Source: Pseudarthrobacter defluvii (lineage in GTDB: Bacteria; Actinomycetota; Actinomycetes; Actinomycetales; Micrococcaceae). From it: DNA of 64,000 nucleotides. The translations under genes and the position numbers were made by a program. The notes below the pieces were generated by a model. That model worked only from the letters and a program-made list of their open reading frames with translations, ran no database searches and was not told the DNA's origin. Below are positions 1-8,614 of the stretch, piece after piece; the first letter of the stretch is position 1; each line of letters starts with the position of its first letter. The DNA is taken from assembly GCF_030816725.1 (NCBI RefSeq), contig NZ_JAUSYG010000001.1, forward strand, positions 1,240,001 through 1,304,000, read 5' to 3'.

Positions 1-898
1 CACCATGTCCCTGATGGCGCTGCTGGACTCGGGTGATGAGGTCCTCATTCCCACGCCGGACTACCCGCTGTGGACGGCATCCGTGGCGCTCGCGGGCGGG
101 AAACCTGTCCACTACCTGTGCGATGAGGAATCCGGCTGGCAGCCTGACCTTGACGACATGGAAGCCAAGATCACGCCCCGCACCAAGGGGATTGTGGTGA
201 TCAACCCGAACAACCCCACGGGCGCGGTTTACCCGGAAGAGACGCTGAAGCGGATCGTTGCCCTGGCTGAGAAGCACGGCCTGGTGATTTTCGCCGACGA
301 GATCTACGAAAAAATCCTGTATGAGGACGCCGTCCATGTAAACCTTGCCGAGCTCACAGGCGACCACGTCCTGTGTTTGACCTTCAGCGGGCTGTCCAAG
401 GCTTACCGCGTTTGCGGCTACCGGGCGGGCTGGATGGCCATTTCCGGCCCCAAGAAGGAGGCAGCCGACTACCTCGAAGGCATTAACCTCCTTGCCAACA
501 TGCGCCTGTGCGCCAACGTGCCTGCCCAGCACGCCATCCAGACTGCACTGGGCGGCTACCAGAGCATCAACGACCTGATCCTCCCGGGCGGCCGGCTGCT
601 GGAGCAGCGGAACAAGGCCTACGACATGCTCAACGCCATTCCCGGCGTCAGCACCCAGCAGGCCAGGGGCGCGCTTTATCTCTTCCCGCGCCTGGATCCC
701 GAGGTCTACCACATCCGGGACGACGAAAAGTTTGTCCTTGACCTGCTGCGGGACCAAAAGATCCTGGTGTCCCACGGCCGTGCCTTCAACTGGGTGCGCC
801 CGGACCATTTCCGCATGGTGACGCTGCCCAACGTGAAGGACATCGAGGAAGCCATTGCCCGGATGGGGGACTTCCTAAGCAGGTACCAGGGGAACTAG
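1..898 (+). CDS. Class I/II aminotransferase, AlaA-like (5' end outside window)
   Basis: PLP-dependent aminotransferase, about 298 residues visible; the N-terminal part lies before the window, so the first ATG at position 5 is probably internal. NPNNPTG (visible residues about 67-73) and ADEIY (about 97-101) are the usual cofactor-binding segments. SGLSKAYR carries the Schiff-base lysine at about residue 132, followed by GYRAGW. This pattern fits the alanine/glutamate-pyruvate (AlaA-type) group of fold-type I enzymes, which interconvert pyruvate and alanine in the cytoplasm. The exact substrate cannot be read from sequence. It is followed 52 bases later by a polyphosphate kinase gene on the same strand. 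Confidence 0.85.
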   Translation, partial: TMSLMALLDSGDEVLIPTPDYPLWTASVALAGGKPVHYLCDEESGWQPDLDDMEAKITPRTKGIVVINPNNPTGAVYPEETLKRIVALAEKHGLVIFADEIYEKILYEDAVHVNLAELTGDHVLCLTFSGLSKAYRVCGYRAGWMAISGPKKEAADYLEGINLLANMRLCANVPAQHAIQTALGGYQSINDLILPGGRLLEQRNKAYDMLNAIPGVSTQQARGALYLFPRLDPEVYHIRDDEKFVLDLLRDQKILVSHGRAFNWVRPDHFRMVTLPNVKDIEEAIARMGDFLSRYQGN

Positions 899-950
899 CC
901 TGTGCTCACGGGCCCTCCGGTCCGTGTAATCCCTTGCCGAAAGGACTCCC

Positions 951-1805
951 ATGGCCCGCGTCGTTGGCTTCGATCAGCACCCTGCCCAAACCCTCCGGGC
1001 AGGGGAGGGCTTCTCCCTTGCCGCAGTGGATCCCAACTCCACGCCCGGCTACAGCGGAAACAAGGACGACGGCAAGCTGCTCCTGGCGGAGATGGACGAC
1101 GAACTGTCCGAGTTGCAGGAAAAGCTCTTTGCCGAGTCCCGCTACGGCGGAACCAAGCGGGTCCTGCTGATCCTGCAGGCCATGGACACTGCCGGCAAGG
1201 GCGGGATCGTCAGCCATGTGATGGCGTCCATGAACCCGCAGGGCGTCCAGTTCAAGGCTTTCAAGGCCCCCACCGACGAGGAAAAGTCCTATGACTTCCT
1301 GTGGCGGATCGAGAAGGAAGTGCCGGCTGCGGGGATGGTGGGTGTCTTTGACCGTTCCCACTATGAGGACGTCCTTATCCACCGGGTACACAACTGGGCC
1401 ACCCCGGATGAAATCAAGCGGCGGTACGTTGCCATCAATGAATTCGAGGCCAGGTTGACGGATTCCGGGACCAAGGTGGTCAAGGTGATGCTGCACATCA
1501 GCGGGGATGAGCAGAAGGAACGCCTGCTGGCGCGCCTGGACAATCCTGCCAAACACTGGAAGTACAGCCACGGCGACCTGGACGAGCGCGCCTTCTGGAA
1601 CGATTACATGGATGCGTACCAGGCGGCGATCGACGAAACGAGCACGCCGGCCGCGCCGTGGCACGTCGTCCCTGCCAACAAGAAGTGGTTTGCCCGGATC
1701 GCGGTCCAGCAGCTGCTGCTCGGCGCCCTGTCCGGGATGAACCTCAAATGGCCAAAGGCCGAATTCGATGTCGCCACGGAGCGCGAACTGGTGGCCCGTT
1801 CCTGA
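951..1805 (+). CDS. ppk2: PPK2-family polyphosphate kinase / polyphosphate:nucleotide phosphotransferase
   Basis: 284-residue cytosolic kinase of the PPK2 family, moving phosphate between polyphosphate and nucleotides. The Walker A-type loop is AMDTAGKGG (about residues 80-88). The Walker B/lid region is FDRSHYEDVLIHRV (about 134-147). Length and the single PPK2 domain resemble the subgroup annotated as polyphosphate:AMP/ADP phosphotransferase (class III-like); the class is an inference. The start at 951 fits the usual N-terminal length, and an AAAGGA-like stretch lies just upstream. It probably follows the aminotransferase gene as a separate or weakly coupled unit. Confidence 0.88.
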   Translation: MARVVGFDQHPAQTLRAGEGFSLAAVDPNSTPGYSGNKDDGKLLLAEMDDELSELQEKLFAESRYGGTKRVLLILQAMDTAGKGGIVSHVMASMNPQGVQFKAFKAPTDEEKSYDFLWRIEKEVPAAGMVGVFDRSHYEDVLIHRVHNWATPDEIKRRYVAINEFEARLTDSGTKVVKVMLHISGDEQKERLLARLDNPAKHWKYSHGDLDERAFWNDYMDAYQAAIDETSTPAAPWHVVPANKKWFARIAVQQLLLGALSGMNLKWPKAEFDVATERELVARS

Positions 1806-1868
1806 ATCTCCGCCCCTGGCATCCGTTCCGCGGGCCCCGGTGGCGCCGGACTTTTGTGTCCGCGGTGG

Positions 1869-2088
1869 CTACAGTGGCTGGTCCCGGGCTGCAGCCAAGC
1901 GCTTCCGTGCCCCTTCCAGCCACTCCTCGCAGCGCGCGGCCAGCGCCTCGCCGCGTTCCCAGAGGGCCAGGGATTCCTCGAGGCTTGCGCCTCCCGCCTC
2001 CAGCCTGCCCCACCACCGCGATGAGCTGCTCCCGCGCTTCCTCATAGCTCAGGGCTGCGACGTCGGACTCTGGTTTCTGTTCGCTCAT
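1869..2088 (-). pseudogene. xseB: Exodeoxyribonuclease VII small subunit, frameshifted
   Basis: The start at 2088 overlaps the xseA stop in an ATGA arrangement, as expected for xseA-xseB. The first 26 or so residues (beginning [20 protein letters not shown]) match a small subunit. The frame then breaks at a run of four C on the + strand (2008-2011; GGGG on the coding strand). Removing one base restores a typical XseB tail containing [20 protein letters not shown] and later [12 protein letters not shown], ending at a TAG at 1869-1871, for about 72 residues. As written, translation reads out of frame past 1869 into the PPK2 gene end. It is either a real +1 mutation or a base-count error in the sequence. 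Confidence 0.85.
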
Positions 2089-3437
2089 GCCTTCTCTTCC
2101 AATTCCTGGTGGTGTTCTGGGTTTCCTGGCTGGGATGCGCCGTTGGACGGCGTGGGACCGTTGGAGGTGGCGCCGAACCGTCCCTCAGCCACGCGGATGG
2201 ACAGGGCGGCACCCGCAGGGGCCTCGGCCGGGCGGCGGACAACAGCGTGCCCGGCTTCGGCGATCCGCGCGGCCTGGTCTCCTGCCAGTTCGACGACGGC
2301 GTACCCCCTGTCCAGCGTCTTCTGCGGGGAGAGCGCGCGTACCTGGGCCTTCAGGTGCCCAAGCTGGTCGGCCGCGCGCACCACGGTGGAACTCACTGCG
2401 GCGGAGGAGCGGCGCAGGAGCCGCTCAATTTCCTCGGCGCGGACCGAGACCATGCCCTCAGGCGCGGCCATGACCGGCCGGGAATGCAGGGCCGCCAGCC
2501 GGTCCGATTCCCGGTCCACCAGGCGCTCCATGCAGCGCCTCAACTGTTCGCGCGCCTGGCGCACTCCGGCAAGCTCTTCGGAGACTTCCGGGACGATCCG
2601 CTTGGCGGCATCGGTGGGGGTGGACGCCCGAAGGTCCGCGACGTAGTCCAGCAGCGGGCGGTCCGCCTCGTGGCCGATGGCGCTCACCACTGGCGTGGCG
2701 GCTGCGGCTACCGCGCGGATCAGGTCTTCGCTGTTGAACGGCAAAAGGTCTTCCAGCGCGCCACCGCCGCGGGCGATGACGATGACGTCCACTTCGGGCT
2801 TTGCGTCCAGTTCCCGCAGGGCGCGGACCACCTGGGCCACGGCCGTGTTTCCCTGGACGGCCACTTCGCGGATCTCGAACTCCACCGCTGGCCACCGCAG
2901 GGCTGCATTGCGCAGGATGTCCTTTTTCGCGTCCGAGTCACGGCCCGTGATGAGCCCAATCCGGTGCGGCAGCAGGGGCAGGGGCTTCTTCCGGGAGTCC
3001 GCGAACAGGCCTTCGGCGGCCAGTGCCTGGCGCAGCCGCTCAATCCTGGCCAGCAAGTCCCCGAGCCCGACCGGACGGATGTCCCGCACGAGCATGTTGA
3101 GCCTGCCCGTTTTCAGCCAGAATTCCGGCTTGAGCAGTGCGACCACCCGCGACCCTCGCTCCAGCGGCAGGTTCTGGCGTTCCAGCACCTTGGTCCACAC
3201 GGACGCAGGAAGGGATACCTCTGCGTCCACGTCACGAAGGGTCAAATAGGCATTGGTGCCGCGCCGGTTCAGCTCGATGACCTGGCCTTCCACCCACGCG
3301 GAGGGAGTCCTGTCGATGTGGGCCTTCAGCTTCTGCGACAACAGCTGCAGGGGCCACGGATTATCCGGGCTGGTTTCCGCTGCTGTGGCAGGCAGCGTGG
3401 TGGGCGCGGTACCCGGAAGGGATGCCTGGTCAGACAT
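2085..3437 (-). CDS. xseA: Exodeoxyribonuclease VII large subunit
   Basis: 450-residue large subunit of the nuclease that degrades single-stranded DNA in repair. An N-terminal OB-fold (about residues 25-120; NPWPLQLLSQKLKAHID, then WVEGQV) is followed by the nuclease domain with GLITGRDSDAKKDI, VIARGGGALEDLLPF and the hallmark GHEADRPLLDYVADLR. The C-terminus forms a long helical region. The chosen start is the ATG at 3437 (MSDQAS); an in-frame TTG at 3500 would add 21 low-complexity residues. Its stop overlaps the start of xseB, so the two were probably translated together. Because xseB is frameshifted here, large-subunit function may be impaired if the shift is real. Confidence 0.93.
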   Translation of the reverse strand: MSDQASLPGTAPTTLPATAAETSPDNPWPLQLLSQKLKAHIDRTPSAWVEGQVIELNRRGTNAYLTLRDVDAEVSLPASVWTKVLERQNLPLERGSRVVALLKPEFWLKTGRLNMLVRDIRPVGLGDLLARIERLRQALAAEGLFADSRKKPLPLLPHRIGLITGRDSDAKKDILRNAALRWPAVEFEIREVAVQGNTAVAQVVRALRELDAKPEVDVIVIARGGGALEDLLPFNSEDLIRAVAAAATPVVSAIGHEADRPLLDYVADLRASTPTDAAKRIVPEVSEELAGVRQAREQLRRCMERLVDRESDRLAALHSRPVMAAPEGMVSVRAEEIERLLRRSSAAVSSTVVRAADQLGHLKAQVRALSPQKTLDRGYAVVELAGDQAARIAEAGHAVVRRPAEAPAGAALSIRVAEGRFGATSNGPTPSNGASQPGNPEHHQELEEKA

Positions 3438-3598
3438 GCGGACGCCAAGGGGAAGCTGGTGCTGCGGGCATGCGGTCCTTCGTCTCTTGTGGGCGGTCAA
3501 TCAACCTTATCCATAAGGTGTAGCACCGGGGACTGACAGGGACAGTCCAGCCGTCCTGCCTAGGATGGGTTAAGGCCCCCAACCCCGAAGGACCTGTT

Positions 3599-4450
3599 GT
3601 GCGCACTTTTGTCTCTGCCATTGCCACCGTGCTGGGCATCCTCCTGGCCGCAGTCGCGGTCCCCGCCATTTGGGTGGACCGGAACATCGTCCAGGAAGAC
3701 GGGTTTGTCCGCCTTGCGGCTCCGCTCGGCAAGGACTCGGAATTCCAGCGGAAGCTCGCGGCGGCGGCCGTGGGCACGATCGACACCGGATCGGTTCCGG
3801 GCTTCCTTTCGGGACTGGTTGAACCGATGCTTGAGAAGGCGGCGGAGTCCCTGACCGGTCTTCCCGGCTACCCGGCGGCCTGGGAGGAAACGCTTCGCAG
3901 AAGCCATCGCCTGAGTTTCGCCGACCCTTCGGCGGCCCCCCAGGGCGCGGCGCCGACGTCATCGTTGACACTGGATGTGGCCCCATTGGTTGCCCTCGGC
4001 TCCGAGGAAATCTCCCGGACCACGCGGCTTCCCCTCGACCCGCCGGAGCAAACACTGATCAATGTCGGCCAACCCGCGCAGAGGGAGTGGACAGAACGCC
4101 TGGCCACCTACGCGCCCATGGGTTACCTCCTGGCCATCGGTTCGGCCGTAGCGTTCCTGCTGGCTCTCGTCGCTGCACGGCGCCGGTGGACCGTGCTGCT
4201 GGCAGCCGGCCTTGGGGGATTGGGCCTCGCCGCCCTCTGGGGGGCTGGATTGCAGCTGGGCTCGGCCCGTGCCCAGGCGACGGACACTGGAAACGCGGTG
4301 GCCAACATGTTCCGGGACGAGTTCCTGGCCGCCGCAGGCGCGGACTTCCAGGGGTGGATCACCACGGGCGCCGTTGCGGGCGGTGTCCTGGCGGCAGCGG
4401 GCATTGTGACGTTGTTCGCATCCCGGAAACGTGTGCGGACCAGCCGGTAG
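3599..4450 (+). CDS. Conserved membrane protein of unknown function
   Basis: 283 residues with no recognised enzyme motif. One hydrophobic N-terminal segment (about residues 5-22) is followed by an extracytoplasmic stretch of about 155 residues, then two or three further membrane helices (about 178-196, 203-222 and 257-275). The start is GTG at 3599, with a GAAGGA ribosome site 6-7 bases before it. A TAGGAT hexamer at 3559-3564 may be its -10 box. It ends 9 bases before ispH, and its TAG stop forms part of the putative ispH -10 box. The topology suggests an envelope protein; the function is unknown. Confidence 0.7.
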   Translation: MRTFVSAIATVLGILLAAVAVPAIWVDRNIVQEDGFVRLAAPLGKDSEFQRKLAAAAVGTIDTGSVPGFLSGLVEPMLEKAAESLTGLPGYPAAWEETLRRSHRLSFADPSAAPQGAAPTSSLTLDVAPLVALGSEEISRTTRLPLDPPEQTLINVGQPAQREWTERLATYAPMGYLLAIGSAVAFLLALVAARRRWTVLLAAGLGGLGLAALWGAGLQLGSARAQATDTGNAVANMFRDEFLAAAGADFQGWITTGAVAGGVLAAAGIVTLFASRKRVRTSR

Positions 4451-4453
4451 CAT
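4448..4453 (+). promoter_or_regulatory. Candidate -10 box for leaderless ispH mRNA
   Basis: TAGCAT lies exactly 6 bases before the ispH ATG, so transcription would start on or next to the start codon. The 6-base spacer is GGAGGG, so a Shine-Dalgarno reading for read-through transcripts is also possible. Confidence 0.5.
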
Positions 4454-4459
4454 GGAGGG

Positions 4460-5539
4460 ATGACCACCACGGCCGTACCCCTTTCGATGCCAACCATTCC
4501 ACGCAGGCGCCGTTCGCCTGAGGACGTAGCCGCCGCAGCCCCCGTCAACGGCACCAAGAAGGTGCTCCTGGCTGCTCCCCGCGGTTATTGCGCAGGCGTT
4601 GACCGGGCCGTCATTGCGGTCGAAAAGGCGCTGGAACACTACGGTCCGCCCGTGTACGTCCGCAAACAGATCGTCCACAACGTCCACGTCGTCAGCTCGC
4701 TGGAGGAAAAGGGTGCCATCTTTGTTGACGAGACGGACGAAGTTCCCGAAGGCGCCCTGGTGATCTTTTCTGCCCACGGCGTTTCCCCAGCCGTGGTCCA
4801 GTCGGCCGAAAGCCGCGGCCTGCGCACCATCGATGCCACCTGCCCGCTGGTCACCAAAGTGCACAAAGAGGCCGTCCGCTTCGCCAAGGACGATTTCGAC
4901 ATCCTCCTGATCGGCCACGACGGGCACGAGGAAGTGGAAGGCACCTCCGGGGAAGCGCCGGAGCACATCCAGATCATCAACGGACCCCACGAAGTGGACA
5001 AGGTAACCGTCCGCGACCCCGACAAGGTCATCTGGCTTTCCCAGACGACGCTGAGTGTTGACGAGACCATGGAGACTGTCCGGCTCCTCAAGGACCGGTT
5101 CCCCACCCTTCAGGATCCGCCCAGCGACGACATCTGCTACGCCACCACCAACCGCCAGGTAGCCATCAAGAAGATCGCGCCCAAGGCGGACCTGGTGATT
5201 GTGGTCGGCTCGGCCAACTCCTCCAATTCGGTCCGGCTGGTGGAGGTGGCCCTCGAATACGGCGCCAAGGCCTCCTACCGGGTGGACTTCGCCAATGAGG
5301 TCGACGAAGCGTGGTTTGAAGGCGTTGCCACCGTGGGCATTACGTCCGGGGCTTCCGTTCCTGAGGTGCTGGTACAGGACGTCCTGAGGCTCCTGGCCGA
5401 CTATGGCTATGGGACCGTGGAGGAAGTGGTCACCGCCGAAGAGGACCTGCTGTTCTCGCTGCCCAAGGAACTCCGCGCAACCCTGAAACAGGCCGGTGAC
5501 GTCAGCCGCGCGCTGGGCGGCCGGAGGTCCCGCAACTAA
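4460..5539 (+). CDS. ispH: 4-hydroxy-3-methylbut-2-enyl diphosphate reductase
   Basis: 359-residue iron-sulfur enzyme for the last step of the MEP isoprenoid pathway, giving IPP and DMAPP from HMBPP. The three cluster cysteines are visible in [10 protein letters not shown] (about residue 41), DATCPLVTK (about 125) and [10 protein letters not shown] (about 225). The HNVHVV and SAHG segments near the substrate site are also present. About 25 proline- and arginine-rich residues precede the catalytic domain, so a start at the internal ATG near 4487 is conceivable. A strong hairpin terminator follows the gene. Confidence 0.95.
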   Translation: MTTTAVPLSMPTIPRRRRSPEDVAAAAPVNGTKKVLLAAPRGYCAGVDRAVIAVEKALEHYGPPVYVRKQIVHNVHVVSSLEEKGAIFVDETDEVPEGALVIFSAHGVSPAVVQSAESRGLRTIDATCPLVTKVHKEAVRFAKDDFDILLIGHDGHEEVEGTSGEAPEHIQIINGPHEVDKVTVRDPDKVIWLSQTTLSVDETMETVRLLKDRFPTLQDPPSDDICYATTNRQVAIKKIAPKADLVIVVGSANSSNSVRLVEVALEYGAKASYRVDFANEVDEAWFEGVATVGITSGASVPEVLVQDVLRLLADYGYGTVEEVVTAEEDLLFSLPKELRATLKQAGDVSRALGGRRSRN

Positions 5540-5572
5540 AAACGAAGCACGGCAACAATCAGCATGCCGGAA

Positions 5573-5611
5573 AGGAGGGGCCGGGCAGTCAGCGACTGCC
5601 CGGCCCCTCCT
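5573..5611. terminator. Bidirectional hairpin between ispH and rmuC
   Basis: Perfect 18-base inverted repeat starting AGGAGGGGCCGGGCAGTC with a 3-base AGC loop, followed by a short T-rich run (GCTTTC). It lies between two convergent genes and can end transcription from both sides. Confidence 0.85.
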
Positions 5612-5626
5612 GCTTTCAGCAACGCT

Positions 5627-6856
5627 TCAGGCGGCCTCTTCGTTACCCTGCAGTTCGGGCGCCACCAGTGCACGCGGGGTTACCTCCACCACCGGAGGCG
5701 TGGCCAGGCCCGACTCCTCCAGGCTGTTCAGCTTCCGCGCCGTGGGCAGGATGCGGGCTTCCAGGGTGCCGACCATGGCGTTGTAGCGGTCCACGGAGGT
5801 CTTCAGGGAAGATCCCAGCTTGCTGACGTTCTCTCCCAGCGTGCCCATCCGGTCGTACAGCTGCCGTGCCAGCTCGAACAACTCGCGGGCGCTGTCTGTG
5901 AGGACGTCCTGGCGCCAGGTGAAGGCCACGGACTTCAGGACGGCCAGCAGGGTGCTGGGGGACGCGAGGACAACGTTTCGGGACAAGGCGTGGTCCAGGA
6001 GCCCGGCGTCAGCCGTCAGGGCCGCCGCCAGGATGGACTCGGCGGGGATGAAGCAAACCACGAGTTCCGGGGAGTTCCCCGGGATGTCCCAATACTTCTT
6101 GGTGCCGAGTGCATCGACGTGTGCCCTCAGGGCCTTAGCGTGTGCGGCCAGCAGGGCCTGCCGGTTCCGGTTTTCGTTTGCAGACTGCGCACCAGACGGC
6201 CGGCCAGGGCTGACATCCACCGCGCCCAGTTCCTGGGCTTCGAGATAGGACGACAACGGTACCTTCGCGTCCACCACCAGTTGCTTTTCGCCGGGCAACT
6301 GCACCACCAGGTCCGGCCGCACAGCTGAGTCCTGGCCTGCGCTGTGCACCTGTTCCACGAAGTCCACGTGGCGCAGCATGCCGGCGGCCTCCACCACGCG
6401 CCGAAGCTGCACCTCGCCCCACTGGCCCCTGGCGCTGTTGGATCTAAGGGCCGATTCCAGGGCATACGTGGACCGGATGAGCTGTTCATCCGAAAGCCTG
6501 GCCTCCTGCAGTTGCTGGGCCAGTTGGCCGTACTGTTCAACCCGGTCCCGCTCCAGCAACGCCACCTGCTGCTGGACCGCGGAAAGCTTCTCGGCCACCG
6601 GAGCAAGGGCACGCAGCACACTGCCGTCCTGGTTCCTTGCCTCGCCCAGCTCACGGTTCTGGGCGGCCAAAAGCCGCCGCTCGGCGTCGGCCGCTGCCAA
6701 CTGCGCCGTGACCTCCGAAAGGCGGGACGACACCTGGTCAAAGTCCGCCTCCAGTCCGTGCGAGTTCCGGCGCAGGGAAAAATAGGTGGCCGCGGCGCCG
6801 GCAAGGGCGCCAAGCAGCAGCATGAAGAGGGCCAGAATCAAGGCAAAAGCATCCAT
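5627..6856 (-). CDS. rmuC: DNA recombination protein RmuC
   Basis: 409-residue RmuC-family protein, linked in E. coli to limiting inversions at short repeats. An N-terminal membrane helix (about residues 3-23, ALILALFMLLLGALAGAA) is followed by a coiled coil (about 28-125, rich in Leu, Gln, Glu and Arg) and the nuclease-like RmuC domain (about 140-370). That domain includes VVDAKVPLSSYLEA, the PD-(D/E)XK-like acidic-lysine segment, and FIPAES. The start was set at the ATG at 6856, which has GAAGG just upstream; the in-frame extension to 6901 lacks this. It is divergent from ychF. Confidence 0.88.
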   Translation of the reverse strand: MDAFALILALFMLLLGALAGAAATYFSLRRNSHGLEADFDQVSSRLSEVTAQLAAADAERRLLAAQNRELGEARNQDGSVLRALAPVAEKLSAVQQQVALLERDRVEQYGQLAQQLQEARLSDEQLIRSTYALESALRSNSARGQWGEVQLRRVVEAAGMLRHVDFVEQVHSAGQDSAVRPDLVVQLPGEKQLVVDAKVPLSSYLEAQELGAVDVSPGRPSGAQSANENRNRQALLAAHAKALRAHVDALGTKKYWDIPGNSPELVVCFIPAESILAAALTADAGLLDHALSRNVVLASPSTLLAVLKSVAFTWRQDVLTDSARELFELARQLYDRMGTLGENVSKLGSSLKTSVDRYNAMVGTLEARILPTARKLNSLEESGLATPPVVEVTPRALVAPELQGNEEAA

Positions 6857-6932
6857 GCCTTCACTGTTGCACGGGCCTCTGACATTCATGGGCAGTGACA
6901 TTCCCCGGTACTGTTCCCGGCGGCCCGGCGGG

Positions 6933-6938
6933 TAGAAT
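6933..6938 (+). promoter_or_regulatory. Candidate -10 box for ychF
   Basis: TAGAAT lies 8 bases before the GTG at 6947 and only 2 before the alternative ATG at 6941. The position favours the GTG start with little or no leader. No clear ribosome-binding site is visible. Confidence 0.45.
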
Positions 6939-6946
6939 TAATGCTC

Positions 6947-8032
6947 GTGGCTCTTACTATTGGCATCGTCGGACTGCCCAACGTCGGCAAATCAACCCTC
7001 TTCAACGCGCTTACCCGCAACCAGGTCCTGGCCGCGAACTATCCGTTCGCCACCATCGAACCCAATGTGGGCGTGGTGAACCTCCCCGACCCCAGGCTGC
7101 AGAAGCTCGCCGGCATCTTCGGCTCGCAGCGCGTCCTGCCCGCCGCCGTGTCCTTCGTCGACATCGCCGGCATCGTCAAGGGCGCGTCCGAGGGGGAGGG
7201 GCTGGGCAACCAGTTCCTGGCCAATATCCGCGAGGCTGAAGCCATTGCCGAGGTTGTCCGGGTCTTTGACGACCCCGACGTTGTCCACGTTGACGGCAAG
7301 GTGGACCCGCGCTCGGACATGGAAACCATCAACACCGAGCTGATCCTTGCCGATCTGCAGACCATCGAAAAAGCGATCCCGCGGATCGAAAAAGAAGTAA
7401 AGATCAAAAAGCGGGAGGCCGCCGAGCTTGCCGCAATCAGGGCCGCGCAGGCGGTGCTGGAACGCGGCGACACCATCTACTCATCCATCAAGAGCGACAA
7501 GCTGGAGATGGAACATCTCAAGGAATTGGGCCTGCTGACGGCCAAGCCCTTCATCTACGTCTTCAATGCCGACGAAGCCATCCTGGGCAGCCCGGAAAAG
7601 CAGGAGGAGCTGCGCGCCATGGTCGCGCCGGCAGACTGCATCTTCCTGGACGCCAAGCTCGAAGCGGACCTCGTGGAACTGGACGAGGAAGAAGCGCGCG
7701 AGATGCTTGAGATGAATGGCCAGGACGAATCGGGCCTGGACCAGCTGGCACGCGTTGGCTTCCACACCCTGGGGCTCCAGACCTACCTGACGGCCGGACC
7801 CAAGGAAGCACGGGCCTGGACCATCCGGCAGGGGGACACGGCACCGCAGGCCGCGGGCGTCATCCACTCTGACTTCCAGCGCGGCTTCATCAAGGCTGAA
7901 GTGGTTTCCTTCAATGACCTCGTGGACGCCGGCTCCATGGCCGAGGCCAAGTCCCGCGGCAAGGTGCGGATCGAAGGCAAGGAATACGTCATGGCCGACG
8001 GCGACGTGGTGGAGTTCCGCTTCAACGTCTAA
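6947..8032 (+). CDS. ychF: YchF/OLA1-type nucleotide-binding ATPase
   Basis: 361-residue Obg-family P-loop protein that prefers ATP to GTP and associates with ribosomes. G1 is GLPNVGKST (about residues 7-15), switch/G2 includes [12 protein letters not shown], and G3 is [17 protein letters not shown]. In place of a canonical NKxD it has the NADE-type motif (FNADEA, about residue 205), which marks YchF. A coiled-coil insert (about 125-165) and the C-terminal TGS domain ending [15 protein letters not shown] complete the family layout. The GTG at 6947 gives the standard [15 protein letters not shown] N-terminus. Confidence 0.95.
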   Translation: MALTIGIVGLPNVGKSTLFNALTRNQVLAANYPFATIEPNVGVVNLPDPRLQKLAGIFGSQRVLPAAVSFVDIAGIVKGASEGEGLGNQFLANIREAEAIAEVVRVFDDPDVVHVDGKVDPRSDMETINTELILADLQTIEKAIPRIEKEVKIKKREAAELAAIRAAQAVLERGDTIYSSIKSDKLEMEHLKELGLLTAKPFIYVFNADEAILGSPEKQEELRAMVAPADCIFLDAKLEADLVELDEEEAREMLEMNGQDESGLDQLARVGFHTLGLQTYLTAGPKEARAWTIRQGDTAPQAAGVIHSDFQRGFIKAEVVSFNDLVDAGSMAEAKSRGKVRIEGKEYVMADGDVVEFRFNV

Positions 8033-8048
8033 AACCCCAGGAATTTCT

Positions 8049-8094
8049 TACCCCTCTTCCGGCAGAAAGCTGTTGGACGAGGGGTACGCGTTTT
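8049..8094 (+). terminator. Possible terminator after ychF
   Basis: TACCCCTC (8049-8056) pairs with GAGGGGTA (8079-8086), with some pairing inside the 22-base loop, followed by CGCGTTTT. It sits between ychF and the left end of the insertion sequence. Confidence 0.5.
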
Positions 8095-8101
8095 CCCTGT
8101 G

Positions 8102-8122
8102 TGTCAGGCTGTTGTGTGACAG
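8102..8122 (+). repeat. Left terminal inverted repeat of the IS
   Basis: About 21 bases, matching 9601-9620 in inverse orientation with a few mismatches and one indel. The shared core is TCA.GCTGT followed by TGTGACAG. Confidence 0.7.
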
Positions 8123-8167
8123 TTTCGCTGTCGTTGCGGCCGGCGCTCAGGACGGGGAAGGTCCATC

Positions 8168-8614
8168 ATGGATTTCGTTATGCCTGTCCGTGTCACGAAT
8201 CGGAAGCACTTCACGACCGACCAGAAGCACGCGATTCTGGATGAGTACGACAAATGCTTGGAGTGGGGCTCTAAGGCCGCATTCATCCGGGCGGCCGGCG
8301 TCACCGAAGGCACCATCAACACCTGGTGCCGGCAGAGGGAAGCCGGTCAGCTGAGGTCCAGATCCGACACGGTAAAGGAGGACCAGCGATTGAACGCAGG
8401 CGATAAGCAGTTGCTCAAACGGGTCTTGAAAGAAAACGAAATCCTCAAGGCCAAACTGGCACGGTCCGAGGCTGCCGTGGACATTCTGGGAAAAGCTTCG
8501 GCGCTCTTGGACGCGATGGCCAAGAGCGCGGCGGCGACGGATCCGAAACTCGAAGAACCGGAGCCGCAGCGGCCCGAGTGGCTGACGCCAAAATCTGGAA
8601 AGACATCGCCCTGA
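8168..8614 (+). CDS. IS3-type transposase OrfA (helix-turn-helix)
   Basis: 148-residue DNA-binding subunit. Residues about 10-60 form a helix-turn-helix (FTTDQKHAILDEYDK to GTINTWCRQREAG). They are followed by a leucine-zipper-like helix (about 80-120, LLKRVLKENEILKAKLARSE) used for multimerisation in IS3 transposases. The last 37 bases overlap orfB, which is in the -1 frame. IS3 elements commonly make an OrfAB fusion by -1 frameshifting. The overlap lacks a textbook A AAA AAG heptamer, though A-rich steps (CCA AAA, GGA AAG) are present. Confidence 0.85.
   Translation: MDFVMPVRVTNRKHFTTDQKHAILDEYDKCLEWGSKAAFIRAAGVTEGTINTWCRQREAGQLRSRSDTVKEDQRLNAGDKQLLKRVLKENEILKAKLARSEAAVDILGKASALLDAMAKSAAATDPKLEEPEPQRPEWLTPKSGKTSP

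Noticed and set aside
2109..3536. A 475-residue frame on the + strand opposite xseA
   Set aside because: xseA has clear exonuclease VII motifs. The opposite frame is a high-GC shadow.
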